The position numbers and the translations under genes were made by a program. Below, in pieces: positions 34,569 to 43,024 of a DNA stretch of 64,000 bases. The stretch spans positions 1 through 64,000 of the forward strand of contig JANLSD010000168.1 of the NCBI GenBank assembly GCA_031362245.1, in the 5' to 3' direction. Each line of letters starts with the position of its first letter. Position 1 is the stretch's first letter. The notes beneath the pieces were generated by a model, which was not told the origin of the DNA, ran no database searches, and saw only the letters and a program-made list of their open reading frames with translations. The stretch is from JAAURS01 sp031362245. GTDB lineage: Bacteria; Cyanobacteriota; Cyanobacteriia; Thermosynechococcales; Thermosynechococcaceae.

Positions 34569-37073
34569 TTAGCAGAATGCCGACAACTCAACAGGCACAG
34601 GCTTCACATCCCAGATCTCATTACAGTAATCACGGATCGAACGATCGGAAGAAAACTTGCCCATGCGAGCCGCATTCAGAATAGACATCCGCGTCCAACG
34701 ATCCTGATCGCGGTAGGCCAAACTGACCTGATCTTGGCACTCAATATAAGGGACAAAATCTGCCAGCACAAAGTAAGGATCCTGGTGCAAGAGCAAGTCC
34801 ACTAGCGGCTTAAAGATTTCACCATCCCCGTGGGAGAAGAAACCAGAAGAGATCCGATCAATCGCCAGCTTCAGCTCAGGGCTGCTGTTGTAGTATTCCA
34901 TCGGCTGATAGCCCGCAGCACGTTTGGCGTAGACCTCCTCTGCGGTCAACCCAAACAAGAAGAAGTTTTCGGCCCCAACCTCTTCACGGATTTCGACGTT
35001 AGCGCCGTCTAGGGTGCCAATGGTGAGGGAACCATTGAGGGCAAACTTCATGTTGCCGGTTCCAGAGGCTTCTTTACCAGCCGTGGAAATCTGCTCCGAT
35101 AGATCCGCTGCGGGGTAAACCCGTTGAGCAAACTTAACGTTGAAGTTTTTCATGAACAGTACCTTCAGCCGTCCTCGGACGTCTGGGTCACGGTTCACAA
35201 TGTCACCCACGGAGTTGATCAGTTTAATAATCAGCTTCGCCATGTAGTAACCTGGTGCGGCTTTGCCCCCAAAGAGGAAGGTACGCGGCGTGATCTCGGC
35301 ATCGGGATTGGCCTTGATCCGGTTGTATAGCGCAATGATATGAAGCACGTTGAGATGCTGGCGCTTGTACTCGTGAATACGCTTGGCTTGAATGTCAAAG
35401 AGCGAAGTGGGGTCTACGGTTAAACCGTATTGGTTTTGGATATAAACCGAAAGCTCTTGCTTACGATCTTGCTTGATTTGTCGCCACTGCTTCTGAAACT
35501 CAGGTTCGTCAACAAATGCCTCAAGTTTGCGCAGCTCATCAAGATTGCGGATCCAGGTTGGCCCAATTCTTTCAGTAATCAGCTTGGCCAGGGGCTGGTT
35601 GCTGAGCACCATAAAGCGACGCGGGGTAACGCCATTGGTCTTATTGCTGAATTTCTGAGGATACATCTCATAGAAATCTTTGAGCACATCAGACTTCATC
35701 AGCTCTGTATGGAGTGCAGCAACGCCGTTGATGGCATGGCTGCCCACACAGGCCAAGTGAGCCATCCGCACATAGCGATCGCCACTTTCGTCAATCAGCG
35801 ACATGCGGGCTAACCGCGCATCGTCATCGGGGAAACGAATCCGCACTTCGTCTAGGAAGCGGAGGTTGATTTCGTAGATGATTTCTAGGTGACGCGGCAG
35901 GATTTGGCCAAACAGGTTAACGGGCCAACGCTCCAGCGCTTCGGGCATGAGGGTGTGGTTGGTGTAGGCGAGGGTCTTCTGGGTGATAGACCAGGCTTTA
36001 TCCCAAGGCATTTCGTGGTCGTCAATCAGCAGGCGCATTAACTCTGCCACGGAAATGGCGGGGTGCGTGTCGTTGAGCTGGACTGCAAATTTTTCGTGGA
36101 AATGATCGACAGGAATGCCTTGGCGATCCAGGATCCGGATCATGTCCTGAAGAGAACAGGAGACAAAGAAGATTTGCTGGGTCAACCGCAGCAGCTTGCC
36201 CTGAGATCCGTCATCGTTGGGATAGAGCACTTTTGAGATGTTTTCTGAAAACACCTTTTCGTGAACGGCACCCAGGTAGTCACCGGAGTTAAACGCCTCA
36301 AAGTCAAAGGACTCAGGCGCTTGAGCGGTCCACAGGCGCAGGGTATTGGCGGTATTGGTCTGGAAACCTAGGATAGGCGTGTCGTAGGGAATTCCTTTGA
36401 GGATTTGATACGGTGCCCATCGCACGCGCTTGACGCCCTGATTATCCACGTAGTGCTCTGTGTGGCCCCCAATTTTGACGGGGACGGCCCATTCGGGTCT
36501 GGGCAGTTCCCAGGGGTTTCCGGCTCGCAGCCATTTGTCGGTTAGCTCAATTTGCCAGCCGTCTTTAATGTCTTGGGCAAAGATGCCAAATTCGTAGCGG
36601 ATCCCATACCCAATACTGGGGATGTCTAGAGTGGCGAGAGAATCTAGGTAACAGGCGGCTAAGCGACCAAGACCACCATTGCCTAGCCCTGGTTCTTCTT
36701 CTTGCTCAAGCAACGCGTCAAAGTCTAGACCCAGCTCGTCCATTGCCTGCTTGGTCTGGTCATAGATGCCGAGATTGATGAGGTTGTTGCCGAGATGAGG
36801 ACCCATCAAAAACTCTGCGGACAGGTACGCGACGGTACGGGATCCGGCGTTGGTATAGGTGGCAGCAGTGTTGATCCAGCGCTGAAGCATGCGATCGCGC
36901 ACGGTATAGGCCAACGCCTGGTAGTAGTCATTCTGGCTGGCAAGGCCCGGAAATTTACCCAGCACATAAAATAGATTGTCTAGAAACGAGCGCTTGAGTA
37001 TATCAACCCCTAGTCCAGTCCGACTGAGGTCACAAGTCATCGTTTCAATCGTCAGATTAGAGGCCGTTTGCAT
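34569..37073 (-). CDS. glgP: Glycogen/alpha-glucan phosphorylase
   Basis: Releases glucose-1-phosphate from glycogen, the cell's night-time carbon store. 834 residues, family GT35, with the N-terminal phosphorylase pattern (LGNGGLGRLAACYLDSLATL), the C-terminal KRIHEYKRQHLN and the PLP-lysine signature EASGTGNMKFALNGSLTIGTLDGANVEI. Full length and intact. Its promoter is in the 310-bp gap upstream, which contains several short hairpins. Confidence 0.96.
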   Translation of the reverse strand: MQTASNLTIETMTCDLSRTGLGVDILKRSFLDNLFYVLGKFPGLASQNDYYQALAYTVRDRMLQRWINTAATYTNAGSRTVAYLSAEFLMGPHLGNNLINLGIYDQTKQAMDELGLDFDALLEQEEEPGLGNGGLGRLAACYLDSLATLDIPSIGYGIRYEFGIFAQDIKDGWQIELTDKWLRAGNPWELPRPEWAVPVKIGGHTEHYVDNQGVKRVRWAPYQILKGIPYDTPILGFQTNTANTLRLWTAQAPESFDFEAFNSGDYLGAVHEKVFSENISKVLYPNDDGSQGKLLRLTQQIFFVSCSLQDMIRILDRQGIPVDHFHEKFAVQLNDTHPAISVAELMRLLIDDHEMPWDKAWSITQKTLAYTNHTLMPEALERWPVNLFGQILPRHLEIIYEINLRFLDEVRIRFPDDDARLARMSLIDESGDRYVRMAHLACVGSHAINGVAALHTELMKSDVLKDFYEMYPQKFSNKTNGVTPRRFMVLSNQPLAKLITERIGPTWIRNLDELRKLEAFVDEPEFQKQWRQIKQDRKQELSVYIQNQYGLTVDPTSLFDIQAKRIHEYKRQHLNVLHIIALYNRIKANPDAEITPRTFLFGGKAAPGYYMAKLIIKLINSVGDIVNRDPDVRGRLKVLFMKNFNVKFAQRVYPAADLSEQISTAGKEASGTGNMKFALNGSLTIGTLDGANVEIREEVGAENFFLFGLTAEEVYAKRAAGYQPMEYYNSSPELKLAIDRISSGFFSHGDGEIFKPLVDLLLHQDPYFVLADFVPYIECQDQVSLAYRDQDRWTRMSILNAARMGKFSSDRSIRDYCNEIWDVKPVPVELSAFC

Positions 37074-37383
37074 GCATCAATTCCTTCACAACTAAGGCTT
37101 CCAATGGTTATTCAAGTCAACGGTCGATAAGGCAGAGCAACAGCTTAACGCGGATGGCCTCTTCCAAAATTCAATTATTGCTGATCCCCGATCAAAGCAG
37201 ACTCTATGGTTGGTCAAGAAGGATCCCAATCCTAAACTCTAACCCCAACCGTTATTGCCAGTGTCGCATAAGACACCGTGTTTCTAGGAATTTATTCCTA
37301 GAAGACATTCTAAAGACAGCTTTCCATAGTCACTGGTGTCAAACGGTTGTCCACGACACCAAACTGTTCAAGAATATCCTTTC
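37074..37383. other. Intergenic region upstream of glgP with short hairpins
   Basis: 310 bp without a supported gene. A near-perfect palindrome (ttctaggaat, 2-nt centre, attcctagaa) lies at 37282-37303, with a smaller gtgtc/gacac hairpin just before it (37261-37276). They could be an operator for glgP or the 3' end of the 2TM gene. No T-run, so a classical terminator is not supported. Confidence 0.5.
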
Positions 37384-37875
37384 CTAGGCGCTGATCAGTC
37401 GATCAATCCAGCGGGTGACAACTTTACGCACTTTATGTTTGCGGTGCCAGTTTTGAAATGCCCTTTCGTAGGCATCTCCGCGCACCATAAAAACATTCCA
37501 GGCACTGAGTCCTAAGGGGACGCAGAAACATAAAACAATGTAGAGTGACCAGGGTGTGCCCCACCCCGTCAGGGTGTTAAACAGGACAAAAAAGGCGCTG
37601 AATACGGTCGAGCACCCCAGATGCTTCGTTAGCTTGCCTTGTCGATATTGGTTAAAAACTTCACGCTTTTGGTTTTCATCGTTAGAAACCATCCACGCTT
37701 GTTCGGCTTGATGGATAATCGCAGCGGGGATTTCTAGGTCGTCGGCAATTTCTAGGAGCTGGGCACGGGAAAATTCGCCTGCGTAGGCATGCTGGGCGAT
37801 CGCAATGTTGAGGATTTGCTGAACGGCTTCTTGTGAATAGATTTGTTTGTTATCAGGCGTTTCAGAATTTGGCAT
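37384..37875 (-). CDS. 2TM-domain membrane protein
   Basis: 163 residues. Soluble helical N-terminus (residues 1-85, with EAVQQILNIAIAQHAYAGEFSRAQLLEIADDLEIP, SHOCT/helical-like), then two transmembrane helices (LGCSTVFSAFFVLFNTLTGW and WSLYIVLCFCVPLGLSAWNVF) linked by a short loop, and a basic C-terminus (HRKHKVRKVVTRWI). This matches the 2TM domain, whose function is unknown. Its stop codon is 310 bp from the glgP start. Confidence 0.72.
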   Translation of the reverse strand: MPNSETPDNKQIYSQEAVQQILNIAIAQHAYAGEFSRAQLLEIADDLEIPAAIIHQAEQAWMVSNDENQKREVFNQYRQGKLTKHLGCSTVFSAFFVLFNTLTGWGTPWSLYIVLCFCVPLGLSAWNVFMVRGDAYERAFQNWHRKHKVRKVVTRWIDRLISA

Positions 37876-38034
37876 GGCGTCTACGTTTCCCTGAATGCAT
37901 CCCGCACGAATACTCTATTCATTGTAATGATTCCATTTAAGGGATAGCTACATCACGCTCCTTCGGTCGAGATAGCCGTACCTCTCCCTGCCCACAGGCC
38001 CATGCTGTACCTGAAACACAAACCCATCAAAACC

Positions 38035-38289
38035 CTAGTCATAACGAAGCTTCAGACCCAAAATAATCAAGGCCAAAATTAGGGTGATTAAATTAGCCAA
38101 AATAATGGGGGTAGCCTGAAGCAAAATACCGTACACTAGCCACAAAAACACCCCTGCACAAAAGCTAACCAACATCGGCAGCGACATATCTTTGGCAGAT
38201 TTCGTCCGCCAAGTTTTCAACAGCTGAGGGACGAAGGAGATTGTGGTTAAGGTTCCAGCAAGAAGGCCCAGTAGGGTGATCAGGGTCAT
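38035..38289 (-). CDS. SemiSWEET/PQ-loop-type small transporter
   Basis: 84 residues from the ATG at 38289, with three transmembrane helices: LITLLGLLAGTLTTISFVPQLLKTW (with the PQ motif), SLPMLVSFCAGVFLWLVYGI and IILANLITLILALIILGLKL. This is the SemiSWEET layout, a half-SWEET that dimerises to carry sugars or similar solutes. It follows the helicase stop codon by 7 bp, so the two may be co-transcribed although they have no obvious functional link. Confidence 0.85.
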   Translation of the reverse strand: MTLITLLGLLAGTLTTISFVPQLLKTWRTKSAKDMSLPMLVSFCAGVFLWLVYGILLQATPIILANLITLILALIILGLKLRYD

Positions 38290-38296
38290 AGGGTGT

Positions 38297-40651
38297 TTAT
38301 CCGCGATCGCGGGGGACAAAAATACTGGGGAATCGCTGTTTGAGGGCGGGAATCACAGGGCATGGGTTTTGACGCTCTAGGGGGGGCTGACGCTCCCAAT
38401 TAAAGCTACCCCAACTATAGGGGGCCATCTGGGCCGCCGATAGCCATAGTAGACGCTTTGCACGGGTCATGGCGACGTAGAGGAGTCTCAGCTCTTCTGC
38501 CACTTTTAGACTTTTGGCTTGTTGCCATGCCTCTTGAGCCGAGGGGAGGGGAGAGATCTGATGGAGGTTGGCACGGATTTGGGCACGGGCGACTTCTGCG
38601 ATCGCAAAGTCTCCTAAAAACTGTGCCGTTCCTGGCACCCGTAAATTTCCAGGAATGACGTTTTCGTGCAGAAAGGGCAGAAATACCACGTCCCAATCCA
38701 GTCCTTTGGCTTTGTGCATGGTAATGAGGGTGAGCTGATGAGGACGGGTGTAGTGGCTATCGTCGTTTTCCAGGTCAACGGCTTCAAACCGCTCGGTACT
38801 GACAATTTCTTGGAGAATTGAGATGTTGGCGGCAAGGGTGGTACGAATGCTGGGTGCAGCGCTTTCACCACTCATCTGTTGCTGGAGTCGAGTGGTGAGT
38901 TTATCGGCGGTGGCTAACTCGGCGGCATCGTAGTTGAGCATCAGGGCCAGAAATGAGATGAGCTGATACAGCGGCAGCTCCCACCGCGCCGCCAGCAGCT
39001 TAACGCAAACCCCACGGATTTCCGCCAGTTTGGGTTCGGCGTCAGCGGGGGCGAGAAGGCCAGGATACAAAAACTGTTCGGGTTCGTTGGCGATCTGGTT
39101 GAAGTCATAGGTGGGCACAATCTGCCGTTTAGCCAGGGTGGTCAGCACGGCCTTGAAGTATTCCGTGGAGTGGGGCCGTGCCAAAAACTGAAGCATCGCC
39201 AACATTTCGTTGGGGACATTGGAGCGGCGATCATTGGCTCCCACGTCATAAATCGGGATGGTATGGTCTGCGAGGTTGACAGATAATCCATAGCGGTTAG
39301 GCTCGCTGAGCACCGCCGCCAAAAAGCGAGCCTGTTTATTTTCCCGCACCAATACTGCAATACGCAGGTCAGGGGTTTGAGCCAAAACGTCCACCACCCG
39401 CTGTCCAATTTGTTCAGCGGTGCGATAAATATCGGCAGGGAAATACAGCTCTACGCCGCGCCCCAGGAGTGGGGGATTTGTCGGAGCTGTATCGTCGTCT
39501 GGTGAAACGGGAACAATGGCCTGTACCTGAAACGGACGCTCTGCTGCACTGACCAGAGGGGATTGATTGGCCCAGGTCAACATAAAGTTGGCGGCATCGA
39601 TGACGGGCTGACAGCTACGGGCTGATTGCGTCATTTCGGCAAGGCGATCGCCTGGGGCCTGGGCTTGGCAAAACTGCCGGAAGTAGATGGGATCGGCAGG
39701 GGTGAAGGTGGAGTTAATGGCTTGGTTAGGATCGCCCACGCGAATGAGGTTGAGCTGGTCAGGACGATGGGGGTTGGCGGCGAGGGATTCTAGCAGTTGG
39801 GATTGCAACGGGGTAGAGTCTTGGGCTTCGTCTTCAAAGATGGCAAACATTTCTTGTTGCAAGGTCGCCAAAATTTGCGGGTCTTTGAGCACCCGAAGGG
39901 CACCTAAAATCATGTCGTCGTAGTCAATCCAGCCCGAGAGCTTGAGTAGTTCGTCGTACTGCTGGTAGAGACCACTGGCGATCGCCAAAATCGGCAACTC
40001 ATCCGTCATCCGCTCAGAAAAGACCGCCAGATCCTCGGGCGTCAAACCCGAACTTTTGGCCTCATGGATAGCGGTATGGGCCAGGGCAGGCAAAATATCC
40101 GACCGCAGGGCAGACTGTCGCCGCAGCCGCTCCCCTTCTTCTGTGTCTAGGGTTCCCGCCTCCAACAGCAGCCGAAACAGATTGGGCTGGGCCTGAATCC
40201 ATTGCTCTACGCACTGACGGATTAACCGATGGCTTTGGTAGGGTGAAACCAGGGTTGCGTTCCCCAAGTCCAACCCTGACTGCTGGGGATAGCGGGAGGC
40301 AATATTGAGGGCAAGGCTATGGAGCGTCTGCACCATAAACCCTGATGGAGGTAGCTCCAGTTCCTTGAGGAAATGCCGCACCTTTTGTTTAAGATTCGCC
40401 GCAGCAGAACGGGTAAAGGTGACAAGCACCAGTTGATGCCCATAACTAAGATGATGGCGGGCAATGGTGATGGCGGCAGCCGCCGCCATGCCGTGGGATT
40501 TACCTGCTCCGGGTACCGCAGACACCGCCAAAGGGCCGCCTTTCCACTCTGCCATCTCTCGTTGTCCAGGCCGAAGCGACTGGGACAACTGCGAAAGCTG
40601 TTGCTTTAAGGCGATCGCCCTGGTTTCTGGCGTAGTCACAGGATGGATCAT
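38297..40651 (-). CDS. UvrD/Rep-family superfamily 1 DNA helicase
   Basis: 784 residues. Helicase motif I is AVPGAGKS (Lys 51), Q-motif LRPGQREM, motif Ia VTFTRSAAANLKQKV, motif II FEDEAQDSTPLQSQLL (DEAQD), motif III RVGDPNQAIN, motif V LTLITMHKAKGLDWDVVFLPFL and motif VI LRLLYVAMTRAKRLLW. All ATPase motifs are intact. This is a repair or recombination helicase of the UvrD/PcrA/Rep type. It lacks an exonuclease domain, so not RecB. The exact orthologue is not resolved. Confidence 0.9.
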   Translation of the reverse strand: MIHPVTTPETRAIALKQQLSQLSQSLRPGQREMAEWKGGPLAVSAVPGAGKSHGMAAAAAITIARHHLSYGHQLVLVTFTRSAAANLKQKVRHFLKELELPPSGFMVQTLHSLALNIASRYPQQSGLDLGNATLVSPYQSHRLIRQCVEQWIQAQPNLFRLLLEAGTLDTEEGERLRRQSALRSDILPALAHTAIHEAKSSGLTPEDLAVFSERMTDELPILAIASGLYQQYDELLKLSGWIDYDDMILGALRVLKDPQILATLQQEMFAIFEDEAQDSTPLQSQLLESLAANPHRPDQLNLIRVGDPNQAINSTFTPADPIYFRQFCQAQAPGDRLAEMTQSARSCQPVIDAANFMLTWANQSPLVSAAERPFQVQAIVPVSPDDDTAPTNPPLLGRGVELYFPADIYRTAEQIGQRVVDVLAQTPDLRIAVLVRENKQARFLAAVLSEPNRYGLSVNLADHTIPIYDVGANDRRSNVPNEMLAMLQFLARPHSTEYFKAVLTTLAKRQIVPTYDFNQIANEPEQFLYPGLLAPADAEPKLAEIRGVCVKLLAARWELPLYQLISFLALMLNYDAAELATADKLTTRLQQQMSGESAAPSIRTTLAANISILQEIVSTERFEAVDLENDDSHYTRPHQLTLITMHKAKGLDWDVVFLPFLHENVIPGNLRVPGTAQFLGDFAIAEVARAQIRANLHQISPLPSAQEAWQQAKSLKVAEELRLLYVAMTRAKRLLWLSAAQMAPYSWGSFNWERQPPLERQNPCPVIPALKQRFPSIFVPRDRG

Positions 40652-41251
40652 GAGCAGTGACCACGAACGCTAAATCGTAGACGAAGAGAGGGCTGCCCGC
40701 TCCAAAAGTGTGAATTGAATGGATGTACCCCCCTGGGAGCAAACATTCAAAGCATAAACCTCAAGATGAGGCAGACTCTACTCCTTCGTAGGATTACTCC
40801 TGTTTGTATCCTACTGGATTCGACGCAATTATTGAGATGACGAGTTGAGATGACGAGAACCCTTGTAAGGGTGTTTACAAAATCCCAATGCTTAGATTAC
40901 CTGAATAGATGAATTGATCTGGCTTCCAATCTTTACCCATGAACTGATTGGCAATGAAATCTTAAAAAATGGTGAGAAATTGAGTTCAGTCCTCTATTAA
41001 GTTGTGGGAAGAAGCTAAAGCAACTTTTATAAAGATTTTCGGCTTTTTAAGTGTATCTAGCGGATCTTTCGGTATTTTATTTTTATGATAACCATAGATT
41101 TATCAAGTTTTGAGCAAGTCGTATAGATATTAAGTTTAATTTTGGACTTACATTTTCACGGCTTGCACAGATGGGGTCGATGAACGATCAGGGGGGCTTT
41201 GTTTTCCTGGCATAACCGAATCAAGACCATTCAGGAGGCTGGAGAGAGTGT
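40652..41251. other. 600-bp intergenic region with a tandem 13-mer
   Basis: Divergent promoter region between the helicase and the MscS-related gene. No gene supported. ttgagatgacgag is repeated twice in tandem at 40832-40857. The second half is AT-rich. A good ribosome-binding site (aggagg, 41233-41238) precedes the ATG at 41252. No tRNA or known RNA seen. Confidence 0.55.
40832..40857. repeat. Perfect 13-bp tandem duplication
   Basis: Unit ttgagatgacgag, twice, without mismatch, about 180 bp upstream of the helicase start and about 400 bp from the other gene. Function unknown. Confidence 0.7.
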
Positions 41252-42952
41252 ATGAGTTATATCGTTAATGGGTTAGGCGATCGCGGACTCAGTGCCATCG
41301 CGATCTCTCTTGGCTCTACAGGATTTACGCTGGCTCAGTTTAATATCAGCAGGCTTGGGCAATCTCTTGTTCCAGGATTTCTGGGCGTGGGCATTGTTTT
41401 TATACTTGGCATTATTCTTGCCTTTATTCTTGCCTTTATTGCCAAATGGATAATGGCGGGCATTCTCAAGCGCCTCGGCTTAGAACGACGGCTCTCTAGA
41501 TTAATGAGTGACCCCACGGACGAGGGCATTTCTACCCTACAGGTTGAGAAATGGATCGCAAATATTGTCTTCTGGCTCGTCATTATTTTTGCGCTAGCGG
41601 CTTTATTTCAAACATTCCAGCTCACGGTAGTGTCTGTGCCGCTCCAAAATTTCCTGACTAAAATCACAGATTTTTTGCCGCCGTTGGCCGGTGCGCTTCT
41701 ATTGACAGGTATTGCCTGGGCCTTAGCCACCGTCGTCAAGACGATCGTGGTGCGGGCATTTCGATCTTTTGGGTTAGATGCACGGCTTCAACAACTGGGC
41801 GGTTCCTCCGGTACCGAACAACTCGCCCTCGGTGAGACCCTTGGCAATGTGCTTTATGCCTTGGTGTTTCTGCTACTTCTGTCCACAATTTTAGACACCT
41901 TAGGGTTAACCACCTCGGCACAGCCCATCCTCACGTTGCTGAATCAAGGGTTAGTCGTCCTCCTTAACGTGGTTGGGGCTGGCTTGATTGCGGTGATTGG
42001 CTGGTTTATTGCCCAATTTGTAGGTCGTTTGGTCACAAGCCTCCTGTCTGCCACAGGTGCGGACAACTTGGGCAGAAGCATTGGACTCAGCCCTGCCACG
42101 GGTGCTCAAACTCTGTCGCAGATTGCTGGCACCGTGACCTACGTTGCTATCCTAATTCCGGTTGCCATCGCCGCCCTCCAAGTCCTCAAGATTGAGGCGA
42201 TTTCAGGCCCTGCGATCGCCATGCTCAACCAAATTATGAGCGCGCTGCCAAAGATCTTTACGGCGGGCATCATTTTGGCGATCGCCTTTTTGGCAGGCAA
42301 GTTTGTGGCGCAAATTGTCACCAATCTGCTGAGTGGCATTGGGTTCAATAATATTTTTTCCGTGCTGGGATTCCCCGCTGCCACAACTCAGTCAGCATCG
42401 GTGAGATCGCCCTCTGAAATTGTGGGGATGGTTGTCATTGGTGGCATTGTCCTGTTTGGGGTAGTGACGGCAACGGATGTGCTGGGCTTGCCGGCCCTCA
42501 CCAATATCGTTCAGAGCTTGATTCAGATTCTGGGTCAAATTCTGAGCGGACTGGTTGTGCTTGCCGTTGGACTTTATCTGGCAAATCTTGCCTTTAATTT
42601 GATTGCTAGCTCGGGCAGTGGACAAGCTCAGATTTTGGGGCATACAGCTCGAATTTCGATCATTGCCTTCATTGGCGCGATGGCCCTGCGTCAAATTGGC
42701 GTGGCAACAGATATTGTCAACCTCGCTTTTGGTTTGTTGCTGGGTGCTATTGCGGTGGCCATTGCGATCGCCTTTGGATGGGGCGGCAAGGACATTGCCT
42801 CTGAACAAATGCGGGAATGGTTGACTAGCTTTAAGCAAGCACCTGCGCCGACTCCTGCTGCGTCGGCTCCGGCTACGAGCGAATCCGGCTCTCCTGCGAC
42901 AAATCCAGGCACAATCGGCTGGCCTCCGGTTGAAGAGGATCCATTCGCTTAA
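41252..42952 (+). CDS. MscS-related mechanosensitive channel-like membrane protein
   Basis: 566 residues with about 12 hydrophobic segments. Repeated conserved-TM-helix units (Pfam TM_helix type) are visible, e.g. GVGIVFILGIILAFILAFIAKWIMAGILKRLGLERRL, TGIAWALATVVKTIVVRAFRSFGLDARLQQLG, GLIAVIGWFIAQFVGRLVTSLLSATGADNLGRSIGL and GIILAIAFLAGKFVAQIVTNLLSGIGFNNIFSVLG. The conventional MscS pore/beta domain is not visible, so this is an MscS-related protein rather than a canonical channel. The C-terminus is Pro/Ala-rich and disordered. Four repeats suggest internal duplication. Confidence 0.75.
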   Translation: MSYIVNGLGDRGLSAIAISLGSTGFTLAQFNISRLGQSLVPGFLGVGIVFILGIILAFILAFIAKWIMAGILKRLGLERRLSRLMSDPTDEGISTLQVEKWIANIVFWLVIIFALAALFQTFQLTVVSVPLQNFLTKITDFLPPLAGALLLTGIAWALATVVKTIVVRAFRSFGLDARLQQLGGSSGTEQLALGETLGNVLYALVFLLLLSTILDTLGLTTSAQPILTLLNQGLVVLLNVVGAGLIAVIGWFIAQFVGRLVTSLLSATGADNLGRSIGLSPATGAQTLSQIAGTVTYVAILIPVAIAALQVLKIEAISGPAIAMLNQIMSALPKIFTAGIILAIAFLAGKFVAQIVTNLLSGIGFNNIFSVLGFPAATTQSASVRSPSEIVGMVVIGGIVLFGVVTATDVLGLPALTNIVQSLIQILGQILSGLVVLAVGLYLANLAFNLIASSGSGQAQILGHTARISIIAFIGAMALRQIGVATDIVNLAFGLLLGAIAVAIAIAFGWGGKDIASEQMREWLTSFKQAPAPTPAASAPATSESGSPATNPGTIGWPPVEEDPFA

Positions 42953-42972
42953 GCTTCGTTCTAACAAAACTG

Positions 42973-43012
42973 AAAAAGGGACTTCCTGAACGAATGGGAA
43001 GACCCTTTTTTA
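42973..43012. terminator. Rho-independent terminator between convergent genes
   Basis: Stem aaaaagggacttcc / ggaagacccttttt with one mismatch (42973-42986 and 42997-43010), then T. It separates the MscS-related gene from the convergent transglutaminase gene. Confidence 0.85.
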
Positions 43013-43024
43013 GGGATTTTGATG

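Noticed and set aside
37154..37387. 77-codon ORF upstream of glgP
   Set aside because: It crosses hairpins in an intergenic region, overlaps the end of the 2TM gene and has no recognisable motif.
42392..42967. 191-codon ORF antisense to the MscS-related gene
   Set aside because: Shadow of a low-complexity membrane gene; Arg/Cys/Ser-rich and unlike a protein family.
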